A stretch of 7,597 nucleotides of DNA from Lachnospiraceae bacterium (GTDB lineage Bacteria > Bacillota > Clostridia > Lachnospirales > Lachnospiraceae), in assembly GCA_017477005.1 (NCBI GenBank), contig JAFUXY010000502.1, positions 1 to 7,597 on the forward strand, written 5' to 3'. The notes beneath the pieces were generated by a model. That model saw only the letters and a program-made list of their open reading frames with translations, was not told the DNA's origin and ran no database searches. Of this stretch, positions 1-6,849 are shown in pieces. Position numbers and translations under genes: made by a program. The first letter of the stretch is position 1; every line of letters starts with the position of its first letter.

Positions 1-26
1 CCAAGTTCGACTAGCCACACCGCATA

Positions 27-49
27 GGTAACGATAGTACTATACTACC
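27..49. repeat. Imperfect inverted repeat near left edge
   Basis: The centre is a perfect 10-bp palindrome, ATAGTACTAT (34-43). It is flanked by GGTA (27-30) and TACC (46-49), which extend the dyad with a small asymmetry. It lies downstream of the damaged dehydrogenase genes with no gene visible to the left. It could be an operator, a mobile-element scar or chance; nothing in the sequence decides. Confidence 0.3.
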
Positions 50-83
50 TTTATTCGGAAATTGCAAACAAAATTTGGGGAAA

Positions 84-121
84 GAAATAAAAAAACTCCG
101 AACTCCTCCTTACGCTTCCGG
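84..121 (-). terminator. Weak candidate terminator after the SDR remnant
   Basis: Reading the minus strand, CCGGAA (121-116) can pair with TTCGG (102-98) with one bulged base. A T-rich run follows (seven T, an A, three T). The loop is 13 nt and the stem only 5 bp, so this is a weak match to an intrinsic terminator. Its position just past the last reading frame of the decayed operon is the main support. Confidence 0.3.
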
Positions 122-709
122 CTGCAAAGGTCCATAATAATAAGAGGCCGTAGCGCCACCGTCCGCAAGGAATGTGGAGCCCGTAATAAACGCACCGGCA
201 TCGCTCATAAGAAGCTCTGCGATATTCGCCATTTCATCCGCTGTACCGGGCCTTCCTGCAGGACACTTCGCGAACATATTCTTATAAAAATCTCCACGGG
301 GACCATTAAATTCATCGATCGCCAATGGCGTCACAATGATGCCGGGAGCGATATCGTTCAGCCTTGCTCCTCGCTCGCCCCAGCGGACGCACTCATACAT
401 CACACGCTTCTCATTGCATCTCTTCGCCATTTGATAAGCATGAAGCGTATCCTTGATGTTCTCTGGCTTCAAGATTTCAAGATCAAGCAATTCCTCCGTC
501 GGCGTTGTAGCAAGTGCCCTGTCTTCTTCCGGTGTGAGCTGCGGCATTCTCCATCCGGACTGACTGGAGATCGTCACACCTGCTCCGCCTTCGGCGATAA
601 CCTCCCCGACCTCTTCCAGAAGAACAGCAGTACCATAGAGATCCACTTTCAATATCGCCTCAATCGGAGCCTGCGAGGGAGATACGCCTGCTCCGTTGGC
701 TTGCGAAAA
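110..709 (-). pseudogene. Short-chain dehydrogenase/reductase (SDR), N-terminally truncated remnant
   Basis: Intact members are NAD(P)H-dependent oxidoreductases of roughly 260-280 residues. The remaining frame begins just after the flavodoxin remnant's stop (TAG at 712-710) and reads ANGAGVSPSQAPIEAILKVD, so it starts near the family's NAG motif. It then contains the catalytic serine region (SSQSG), the catalytic YxxxK (YQMAK), the PGIIVTPL segment that follows the active site, and a normal C-terminus (ITGSTFLADGGATASYYYG). The Rossmann N-terminus with its TGxxxGxG cofactor loop, about 80-90 residues, is absent. The only usable start, TTG at 652, has no ribosome binding site and would give a protein that cannot bind cofactor. 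The surviving sequence itself is well preserved, implying recent loss. Family assignment is firm; the substrate is unknown. Confidence 0.82.
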
Positions 710-956
710 CTAAAACTGAGGCAGACCATCCTGCCATTCTTTTATCTCATCTCTCGCAGAATCCTCACCGGCGTTACCGCCCCGTATCGCTATTCCGTCA
801 AGCACAGTGGCACCAGGCTCTCGATCCCGGATCATATCGTAGGTTCCGCCATCCTGACTCCCTTCATGTGTATTAAAACGGCACAATGGTCACACCGGAA
901 AAGTCATAAGTATCAAATAGGGTTTCAAATACCATCGGCATGCGGTACCACCACAT
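710..956 (-). pseudogene. Flavodoxin, C-terminal remnant with frameshift
   Basis: Flavodoxins are FMN-binding electron carriers of about 140-180 residues. Two minus-strand frames together give a flavodoxin C-terminal half. From 953 the codons read WWYRMPMVFETLF and then DTYDFSGVTIVPF, which is the family's WW.xMPM...F/YDFSGK.xxPF segment. After one extra base in the T4 run at 875-878, the next frame continues NTHEGSQDGGTYDMIRD, then VLDGIAIRGG and DEIKEW, ending at the TAG at 712-710. Read without the shift, the first frame stops at TAA directly after VPF. The N-terminal half with the phosphate-binding loop (TxTGNT) is missing: only eight bases separate WW and its preceding codon from the alcohol dehydrogenase stop. 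The gene is therefore both truncated and frameshifted. A homopolymer sequencing error could explain the shift but not the truncation. Confidence 0.8.
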
Positions 957-965
957 CTATTCTGT

Positions 966-1690
966 TTATCTGCATTCCAAAAGCACCTCCAACAATTCAT
1001 CTCTGCTGAATTTTTTCGCACAACCACCAGTCAGGACTGTGGTATCTGCAATCGCCTTGAAATCTGTGTCAGAAGAAATATTCATCTCGGCGAATGTGGT
1101 TGGAAGACCGATCTCTTTGATAAATAACGCAAGAGCGTCAACAAATGCATCCGCAAGCTCTTCCTCGCTCTTTTCAGAAGGATCCACATTCCACACCTCT
1201 AGCGCCAGCCTGGCAAACTGCTTGTTTGCCTCCGGCATCATATGGCGGTAAAGCACGGGATGCAGCACGGCCAGTCCCTGTCCATGATTGCAGTCCGTGT
1301 ACGCGCCCAACTGATGCTCCAGCATATGGCATTGGAAGTCCGTCACCTTTCCAATTTTCAAAATCCCGTTCTCGGCCATAGCAGCCGCCCAGATAAGCTC
1401 GCTTCTTGCCTGGATGTCCTGAGTATCTGCAAGCGTTGCACGGATGTTGCGGATGATGTTCCGTTGGGTGGCCTCATTGATCTCATCCGAGAGATTCACT
1501 TCTCTGGGGGAGCCCAAGTAGGTCTCAATACTGTGAGACAGGGAGTCAAACGCGCCGGATATCACCTGCTTTAGAGATAGGCCAGCAGAACATTCGTGCC
1601 GACCTTGGAGAGTTCTGTGGCCAGATTGTTTGCAGCCGCCTTTTCTCCAAAATAGACCTTTACAGGGTAATGGTATGTAAATGTATTCAT
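966..1690 (-). pseudogene. Iron-containing alcohol dehydrogenase with internal deletion
   Basis: Intact members (butanol dehydrogenase/YqhD-like, about 390 residues) reduce aldehydes or oxidise alcohols with NAD(P)H and a divalent metal. From ATG 1690, with GGAGG seven bases upstream, the frame reads MNTFTYHYPVKVYFGEKAAA through VLLAY and stops at TAA 1573-1571. A second frame resumes immediately as LKQVISGAFDSLSH (from about 1574) and runs to the natural C-terminus at 966. The family normally has about 145-150 residues between these parts, including the GGGS nucleotide-binding region, so an internal, frame-breaking deletion has occurred near 1575-1578. The retained half still carries the metal ligands: Asp and His in DSLSH, and the two His of EHQLGAY...NHG. 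A GTG at 1565 could start the C-terminal piece, but it would be non-functional. An in-frame ATG at 1717, with GGGAG seven bases upstream, is an alternative original start. Confidence 0.85.
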
Positions 1691-1734
1691 TCTATGACCT
1701 CCAGGCTCTTCAGCCATTATTTTACTCCCATTCT

Positions 1735-2574
1735 TTACAGATCCGGCTGCAGCTCCATCTTGGCATACTGCGCAACCGTTTCCGGAGTAGCCGTATAGTA
1801 GCGCACGCCCTTATCGATCTTTGCGATCTTTTCCATATCTTCTGCGGAAAGCTCAAAATCAAAGATATTGAAATTATCACGGATATGCTCTGGATTCTTT
1901 GAGCCCGGAATCACCACATTTCCGCTCTGGATATGCCAACGGAGAATGATCTGTGCATTGGACTTTCCGTACTTTGCAGCAAGTTCTGTAAATACCGGCT
2001 CGTTCACCAGATTCTTGTCACCATGTCCTAGCGGATACCAAGCCATCAACCCCATATCCGTCTCCGCAAGGGTCTTCTTGAGCTCTGTCTGCGGGAAGTA
2101 CGGATGCGCTTCAACCTGTACGACCTGCGGTTTAATTTCCATCGTTTCGATAGCTTCCTTCAGCAGCTCATCCGGGAAATTGGAAAGACCGATTGCTTTC
2201 ACTTTGCCCGCTTTATATGCCTTCTCAATGTTCCTATATCCCTCGCGCCAGTTGTCTGTTGGCTGATGCAGGAAAAGAAGATCAATGTAATCTGTATCCA
2301 AACGCTTCAGCGACTCTTCGACGGCCGTTTCCTTTTCATATACGGTCGGCCAAAGCTTGGTAACAAGAAAGATGTCCTCTCTCGCCACGCCACTGCTTTT
2401 TATTCCTCTGCCGGTTCCGGATTCGTTCATATAGCCGTTTGCGGTATCGATAAGACGTACACCGCTCTTAAGCGCACTCTCTACAGAGGCTTCTGCCTCT
2501 GCAGGGGACATCATGAATACTCCGATTCCCGCCATCGGCATTTTCACTCCATTGTTCAATGTAAAATACTGCAT
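1735..2574 (-). CDS. Aldo/keto reductase (AKR superfamily)
   Basis: This is a cytosolic NADPH-dependent carbonyl reductase with a (beta/alpha)8 barrel, most like the 2,5-diketo-gluconate reductase/AKR5-type group. Numbering from the upstream GTG at 2580, the catalytic tetrad is complete: Asp45 and Tyr50 (LIDTANGY), Lys75 (VTKLW), His105 (LFLHQP). Further hallmarks are GLSNF (131-135), VEAHPYFPQ (157-164) and the cofactor segment VIPGSKNPEHIRDN (223-236). In that segment the usual IPKS lysine is replaced by glycine, with Lys228 and Arg234 nearby. I prefer the start ATG at 2574 (MQYFTLNNG): AGGAG at 2587-2583 is 8 bases from it but only 2 from the GTG. The length, 279 residues, is typical. It is the first and only intact gene of the left operon and is divergent from lysR, so LysR control is likely. 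The physiological substrate is unknown. Confidence 0.93.
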   Translation of the reverse strand: MQYFTLNNGVKMPMAGIGVFMMSPAEAEASVESALKSGVRLIDTANGYMNESGTGRGIKSSGVAREDIFLVTKLWPTVYEKETAVEESLKRLDTDYIDLLFLHQPTDNWREGYRNIEKAYKAGKVKAIGLSNFPDELLKEAIETMEIKPQVVQVEAHPYFPQTELKKTLAETDMGLMAWYPLGHGDKNLVNEPVFTELAAKYGKSNAQIILRWHIQSGNVVIPGSKNPEHIRDNFNIFDFELSAEDMEKIAKIDKGVRYYTATPETVAQYAKMELQPDL

Positions 2575-2638
2575 TTTCACGACTCCTTTCTTTTACCAGC
2601 TGCTTGTGGTCAATATTAGGCTCTTTGCTTTATGATTT

Positions 2639-2667
2639 ATTATAGTCGTTTTATGCTTGAAAATAAA
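2639..2667 (-). promoter_or_regulatory. Promoter for the aldo/keto reductase operon
   Basis: On the minus strand, TTTATT (2667-2662) is followed after 17 bases by a perfect TATAAT (2644-2639), upstream of the reductase ribosome binding site. The -35 box is a poor match to TTGACA. That is what an activator-dependent promoter often looks like and fits control by the divergent LysR protein. Confidence 0.55.
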
Positions 2668-2685
2668 CTACTTTTCATCTATAAT
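2657..2685 (+). promoter_or_regulatory. Sigma-A-type promoter of the lysR gene
   Basis: TTGAAA (2657-2662), a 17-base spacer and TATAAT (2680-2685) form a near-consensus promoter. Transcription would start near 2692, giving a leader of about 30 bases before the lysR ATG at 2724. It overlaps the oppositely oriented reductase promoter almost completely, so a bound regulator or RNA polymerase on one would occlude the other. Confidence 0.75.
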
Positions 2686-2723
2686 AGTATGCGTTTTACG
2701 AATACCATCTATGGAGTCTTATC

Positions 2724-3605
2724 ATGATAGAGACTTATCTTCTTGAACAATTCGCCGCTTTTGCAAGATGCGGAACTCTCGTAAAGGCATCCGAAGAGCT
2801 GCATATCACCCAACCCACGCTTTCCCGATCTATGAAAAAACTGGAGCATGAAATTGGCGCATCCCTGTTTTACAGGGAAAACAGCAAACTGTCTCTGAAT
2901 GAAACGGGAAAGGTCGCAGCGAAATACGCCAAAAAAGCGCTTGCTGCAAACCAGGAGTTGATCGACCATGTACTGGCGTTTGAACGGAGCCTCAGAACCA
3001 TATCCTTGGGCTCCTGCTCACCATACCCAATCAACGAACTGGTTCCCATACTCCAGGAACAGTTGCCAGGAAAAACGCTGACAACTGAATTAAACAGCTC
3101 CGATGCGCGTCTAATCTCAGGGCTTCGAAGCCATCTGTACCAGATTGTTGTCCTCCACGAATACCCGAAGGAAAAAGATCTCTTTTGTCAACGGTATCTG
3201 GACGAGCAAATTTACATCACGGTACCGGAAAATCATCCACTCGCAGGCAGAAAGCATGTCTATTTTGAAGATCTGAAGGAACTGCGCATTTTGATGACAG
3301 CTCATATTGGATTCTGGATGGAGATCACTCTAAGCAAGCTTCCCGAATCCAACCTTCTGATCCAGAAAAATCTGGATGCGCTAGGAGACTTGATCGATGC
3401 CTCCCAGCTTCCATTTTTCAATTCGGATCGGATGATCCAGAAAAGTACCATGATTCCATGCCGCATATCGCTCCCGATTGAAGATCCGGAAGCAAAAGCC
3501 ACCTATTGGGTCTGCTGCCTTTCCTCAGATCAGCAAAAATTCCGTTCATTATTCAACGCTATACGCAGCAGTCTGAAATGTGGAAGGAGCTCCGATCATC
3601 CATAA
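2724..3605 (+). CDS. LysR-family transcriptional regulator
   Basis: The 293-residue protein has the usual LysR length and layout. Residues about 4-62 form the N-terminal winged helix-turn-helix: LEQFAAFARCGTLVKASEEL leads into HITQPTLSRSMKKLE, whose QPTLSRS part is the DNA-recognition helix, and then IGASLFYR. A linker helix follows (about 63-90), then a periplasmic-binding-protein-like effector domain (about 92-285) with VPENHPLAGRK as a typical landmark. The ATG at 2724 is preceded by GGAG (2713-2716) with 7 bases between. It is transcribed divergently from the aldo/keto reductase, the classic arrangement in which a LysR protein activates the adjacent operon in response to a small molecule and represses its own gene. 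The inducer cannot be read from the sequence. The gene is convergent with the pilin-like gene, and I see no clear terminator hairpin in the 56 bp between them. Confidence 0.93.
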   Translation: MIETYLLEQFAAFARCGTLVKASEELHITQPTLSRSMKKLEHEIGASLFYRENSKLSLNETGKVAAKYAKKALAANQELIDHVLAFERSLRTISLGSCSPYPINELVPILQEQLPGKTLTTELNSSDARLISGLRSHLYQIVVLHEYPKEKDLFCQRYLDEQIYITVPENHPLAGRKHVYFEDLKELRILMTAHIGFWMEITLSKLPESNLLIQKNLDALGDLIDASQLPFFNSDRMIQKSTMIPCRISLPIEDPEAKATYWVCCLSSDQQKFRSLFNAIRSSLKCGRSSDHP

Positions 3606-3661
3606 CGAACCATTCCCACCGTCGACACTGGCTAGGATTGCGATACAACCTTTGACGGATT

Positions 3662-3991
3662 TTATCGAATATCCGCCGTTGCGATATGGGTTTGTTTCAG
3701 ACCTAGAAACGAAACCTGATATACATAGGTCAATTCCGCAGTTCCGAAGCATTCGCCTAAGGTATTTTCCTGTATATCCACATTCAACTCATAGCCGCGG
3801 CTTTCGGCGTCTTTCTTGCATGCGGACACGACACTCGTGCTGTAGTGCCCGGATTCAATTTGGGATACGACGCTTGAAAGATAGGAATCCGCACTTCTTG
3901 CGTCAATAGAGGCTTCCACCAATCCAATCCCGGTGCAGCTCAATACAAGAAGAAAAAAGACGCCTAAAAAACTCTTAAAAATACTATCCAT
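3662..3991 (-). CDS. Small pilin-like single-pass membrane protein of the Tad-like operon
   Basis: The 109-residue protein has a short polar N-terminus, one hydrophobic segment at about residues 6-26 (KSFLGVFFLLVLSCTGIGLV), a likely helical stretch (EASIDARSADSYLSSVVSQIE) and a probable beta-rich C-terminus with cysteines at 58 and 81. This is the layout of TadE-like or pseudopilin subunits. I recognise no specific family, and no Flp-type G/xxxxEY cleavage site is evident. The start chosen is ATG 3991, with AAAGGA 9 bases upstream. A GTG at 4096 overlapping the platform gene's stop (GTGA) would add 35 residues but has no good ribosome binding site next to it. Being the last gene of the operon, after the ATPase and platform genes, suggests it is the assembled or exported subunit; that role is inferred. 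Confidence 0.7.
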   Translation of the reverse strand: MDSIFKSFLGVFFLLVLSCTGIGLVEASIDARSADSYLSSVVSQIESGHYSTSVVSACKKDAESRGYELNVDIQENTLGECFGTAELTYVYQVSFLGLKQTHIATADIR

Positions 3992-4092
3992 AAAATAGAA
4001 TCCTTTCCAACACAGATGGCAAATCTGAATAAAAATCTGATACATCGTTTTCGGACAGGAAACAAATCCGCACGCATCCAACCGGAGGTATA

Positions 4093-5433
4093 TCACGATG
4101 TTGAAAATGATTGCTGCCCCAGATACAACACCAAAAGCAGGATCATATCGACGACCATCTTGACGCCTCCCGTCAATTGCGGCGCCAAAAACATAATCTG
4201 CATTCCAGCCAAAGAGTCCTCGTTTGCCAACTTTTGGGCTTTGTCGTAGAGCATTTGGTTTCGCCGGATGATATCTGCAATTTGGAGCCGTGCATCTCCG
4301 CCAGTTCCGGAGGATATGGAATAAAGCATCTTCATAGAGGAAGCGACCTCGGGCATTCCAAATTCAGAAAGAAAGTTCATATACGGTTCCATAGACTCTG
4401 GTTTCTCCTTCAGATCAAGGATGAAATTCGACAAAGCGGGCTGCAGGATCCTTGGGGCCATCTCAAAGGATTTTTGCACGGCGACCGGCACGTTTTCCGT
4501 CTGCAGCAGCAGAGAAACCTCCATCAGCCAATTGGGAAATTGCTTTTCAATTTCCCGGGACACGCTTTTGTACGCAATTCGTTTTCCCATCCGGTCCAAG
4601 AGCTTTTTGTCGTTGTATTCGGACAACCTTTGGTACTGTCGCACAAATTCTTCATCGTCTTTGTGGTCGGATTCTACAAAGCCCACGGTCAGTCGCTTGT
4701 CCGCCGAGTAAAAGATGAATAGATCCAGGATCAAAACAATGGTGGTAATAATCTGTGCCAACGGGTGGCTGGCAATATCGACTCCGATTTTGGTAGATAG
4801 CACAAAGACCATGGAGCACAATACAAGAGAGGTAATGATCGAGAGAAAGATTTCCCGACGCTTGACTTTCTGTTCCTGCTGCAGCGCATAGACCCTGTCT
4901 GCAAACATCCGGCGGGATTCAAGCAGCAAAAGAGTCGATTCCTGATAATTGCCTCCCAAGGTTTCTGAAGTCAGAGCGAAATGGTGGATGGTTCGCAATC
5001 CGTCATAAGGATACACGTCCTCAATCAGTGCAAGGGCTTTTTCTTCGACATTCGCCTCATCAAAGGTATGGAGAATATGGTCTTTGGCCGCTTGAATCAC
5101 CTCCTTCATTTCGCCAGATTCAAAAATCGAAAGCAGATCCTCCAAGGTCGTCAGTACTTTTCCGGATTTTTGGAAGGAATACAAAAACTGCTCCATATAA
5201 ATATTCAAGTCGGAGAAACGCTTTTGATGATACCGGTTCCTGAGCGCATTTCTCAGAAAAAAAGGTAATATAAAAAAGCCCGCACCGCACAATATCATCT
5301 GCGACAAAACTCCGAGAAAGAAGAACCGGCCAAGTATGAGCATTCCTGCGAATACAAAGGCGTAGAGGAAGATGCTTCTTCTCGTGGAGAAAACATAACC
5401 GTATTTTTTCAATTCATCTGAAAGAGAACGCAT
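4093..5433 (-). CDS. Tad-like inner-membrane platform protein with two T2SSF-like regions
   Basis: The 446-residue membrane protein is of the type II secretion system F/TadB-TadC class, the platform on which the cytoplasmic ATPase drives pilus assembly. Hydrophobic segments lie at about 20-40 and 42-62 (N-terminal pair), 195-216 and 224-244 (middle pair) and 408-440 (C-terminal). A first cytoplasmic helical region (about 75-195, with LGGNYQES at 159-166) precedes the middle pair. A second, similar region (about 298-408, with LMEVSLLLQ and SGTGGDARLQI at 375-385) precedes the last pair. Typical TadB and TadC proteins are about 300 residues with one F domain, so this looks like both functions in one chain. 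The start ATG 5433 has AGGAGG 7 bases upstream. It follows the ATPase gene after a 74-bp gap and precedes the pilin-like gene. The F-family call is firm; the double-domain reading is my inference. Confidence 0.85.
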   Translation of the reverse strand: MRSLSDELKKYGYVFSTRRSIFLYAFVFAGMLILGRFFFLGVLSQMILCGAGFFILPFFLRNALRNRYHQKRFSDLNIYMEQFLYSFQKSGKVLTTLEDLLSIFESGEMKEVIQAAKDHILHTFDEANVEEKALALIEDVYPYDGLRTIHHFALTSETLGGNYQESTLLLLESRRMFADRVYALQQEQKVKRREIFLSIITSLVLCSMVFVLSTKIGVDIASHPLAQIITTIVLILDLFIFYSADKRLTVGFVESDHKDDEEFVRQYQRLSEYNDKKLLDRMGKRIAYKSVSREIEKQFPNWLMEVSLLLQTENVPVAVQKSFEMAPRILQPALSNFILDLKEKPESMEPYMNFLSEFGMPEVASSMKMLYSISSGTGGDARLQIADIIRRNQMLYDKAQKLANEDSLAGMQIMFLAPQLTGGVKMVVDMILLLVLYLGQQSFSTS

Positions 5434-5507
5434 GCCGCTGCCTCCTATTCACGTAAAATGACAAAATGTACCAAACCATTGCCATCGATATGGTGCCGCT
5501 TTTACGA

Positions 5508-6833
5508 TCACGCGAAGCCGCGAGCCAAACCACGATAGGTTCCCTTGGTACGCGGCGGCAGGAAAGACACGAAGCCTCCCTGTTCCTCCGAACGCATTTT
5601 CTGGTACAAAGCGACCGTTTGATCCGATGCAGGGAAGGGAATGTCCGGTTCCTCTCTTGCTGGCTCAGAAAGACATGCACCCGTAGTGCAGGCATCAGAT
5701 GCGGCTATATCGGACGAGAAGGTATCCGTTTGGGGGATTTCAAACGAAGAGAAGTCCGAATCGCTGTCCGGCTGCATCGGATCCGGTAGTCCGGCATATT
5801 CAAATTTGCGGAGCAACCCCTTGGGAAGCGTCGTTGTCAATACCCTCCCATCTTCCACGATCATATGGCATAGGTTGGTTCCGTTCTCCCGCTCAAAATA
5901 ACAGAGTTGGTCGATATATCTGCGGATGTGGCTTTCGCCATTTTCCTCCATCACTTCTTTTCGACGAATCAGGACGGCCAGATCTATGAAGCTGTAGATG
6001 TCGTTTTCCATACGACTTTCATTCCGGGCCTGTCCGCCCATATTGACCATGCGATCCGGAACCGTACGCACATCGTTTGCATGCAGCGTCGTGATCCCCT
6101 TCACGCCCGTAGAAAAGCCCTCTAAGAGCTTCAGTATTTCTGTAGAACGGGATTCGGACAGCATCATCCATTTGGGATTCAACCGCAGACAGGTCTTGAT
6201 CGCTGTCGTATAATCCATCTGCGGCCCGACTTTCAGTTCGACGCAGTCTTTTTGTGGGTTGATATCCTTGTAATGCCACTCTGGATTGTCTTCGATCGTG
6301 ATCACGCGTTCATTCGCAGGGATATACTGCGAGAAAAATTTGGCGCACTCTGTTTTTCCAGCGCCGGGCTCTCCGCAAAAAACAATATTCTGTTTTGAAA
6401 TAATACAGGATTTGAGTAAATTCAATATTTCTTTGGAACAGTATTTATCCCGCAACATACCTGCCTCTGTCATCCGGACATAGGGCAGCGACTTGCGGAT
6501 GCAGATACTCCGCCCGGAAATCGCAACAGATTCATGGACAATTGTAATCCGCAGCCGCTCTGTCTCTGCTTCGAGAATCGGTTGTTGCTTGTGAAACGGC
6601 TTTGACACCGCGTTTGCAACCCGTTTTGTAAATTGTTCGATAAACTCATCGGAAAATTTCGCATCACTATGATAACGCTCGTTCTTTGAATTCGTCAGCC
6701 AGAGATCTGTGCCGTTGAAATCTACGTCCGTGATATCATCGTCCCGGACAAAACGATAGAGCGGACCGAAATAGTCCTCGCTTTCATCGATGCCAAGATT
6801 GTTTGCCAATAACCCATTTTTTACTTCGATCAT
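5508..6833 (-). CDS. TadA/CpaF-like secretion and pilus-assembly ATPase
   Basis: This is a cytoplasmic hexameric motor ATPase of the type II/IV secretion superfamily (GSPII_E/VirB11/CpaF), expected to power the neighbouring platform protein. In the 441 residues I see an N-terminal domain (about 20-120, ITDVDFNG), Walker A GEPGAGKT (154-161), the Asp box TIEDNPE (179-185), a Walker B WMMLSE ending at Glu227, and the His box ITTLHAND with His251. Two things are unusual. The segment after Walker B reads SESRSTE where CpaF proteins normally have GEVRGxE. After about residue 350 there is a roughly 90-residue tail rich in Asp, Ser, Glu and Pro that is not part of the ATPase fold. The start ATG 6833 has AAAGGAG 6 bases upstream. 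It is the first gene of the three-gene operon, behind a long structured leader region. Confidence 0.92.
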   Translation of the reverse strand: MIEVKNGLLANNLGIDESEDYFGPLYRFVRDDDITDVDFNGTDLWLTNSKNERYHSDAKFSDEFIEQFTKRVANAVSKPFHKQQPILEAETERLRITIVHESVAISGRSICIRKSLPYVRMTEAGMLRDKYCSKEILNLLKSCIISKQNIVFCGEPGAGKTECAKFFSQYIPANERVITIEDNPEWHYKDINPQKDCVELKVGPQMDYTTAIKTCLRLNPKWMMLSESRSTEILKLLEGFSTGVKGITTLHANDVRTVPDRMVNMGGQARNESRMENDIYSFIDLAVLIRRKEVMEENGESHIRRYIDQLCYFERENGTNLCHMIVEDGRVLTTTLPKGLLRKFEYAGLPDPMQPDSDSDFSSFEIPQTDTFSSDIAASDACTTGACLSEPAREEPDIPFPASDQTVALYQKMRSEEQGGFVSFLPPRTKGTYRGLARGFA

Positions 6834-6849
6834 ATATTTCTCCTTTGAT

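Larger units (their letters stand above)
2638..2686. repeat. 8-bp inverted repeat joining the two divergent -10 boxes
   Basis: TATTATAG (2638-2645) is the exact reverse complement of CTATAATA (2679-2686), with 33 bp between the arms. Each arm overlaps the -10 hexamer of one of the two divergent promoters, so the symmetry may be only that of the promoters. LysR proteins commonly bind such shared regulatory regions, so an operator role is possible. Confidence 0.45.

Noticed and set aside
110..652. SDR as an intact 180-residue gene starting at TTG 652
   Set aside because: There is no ribosome binding site, homologous sequence continues upstream of this codon, and the cofactor-binding N-terminus is absent, so a pseudogene is the better call.
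62..1009. Longest plus-strand reading frame at the left end (315 codons)
   Set aside because: It is antisense to the SDR and flavodoxin remnants, whose family motifs are clear on the minus strand. Its own product shows no domain and has a Cys/Arg/Ser-rich shadow composition.
3606..3661. Bidirectional terminator between convergent lysR and the pilin-like gene
   Set aside because: Only a 5-bp stem (CGGAT 3656-3660 region with ATCCG) reaching into the pilin-like gene was found, and it is not followed by a T run on either strand.
5414..5695. Minus-strand frame overlapping the end of the ATPase gene and the start of the platform gene
   Set aside because: It overlaps two well-supported genes out of frame, has an Arg/Ser-rich shadow composition and has no ribosome binding site of its own.
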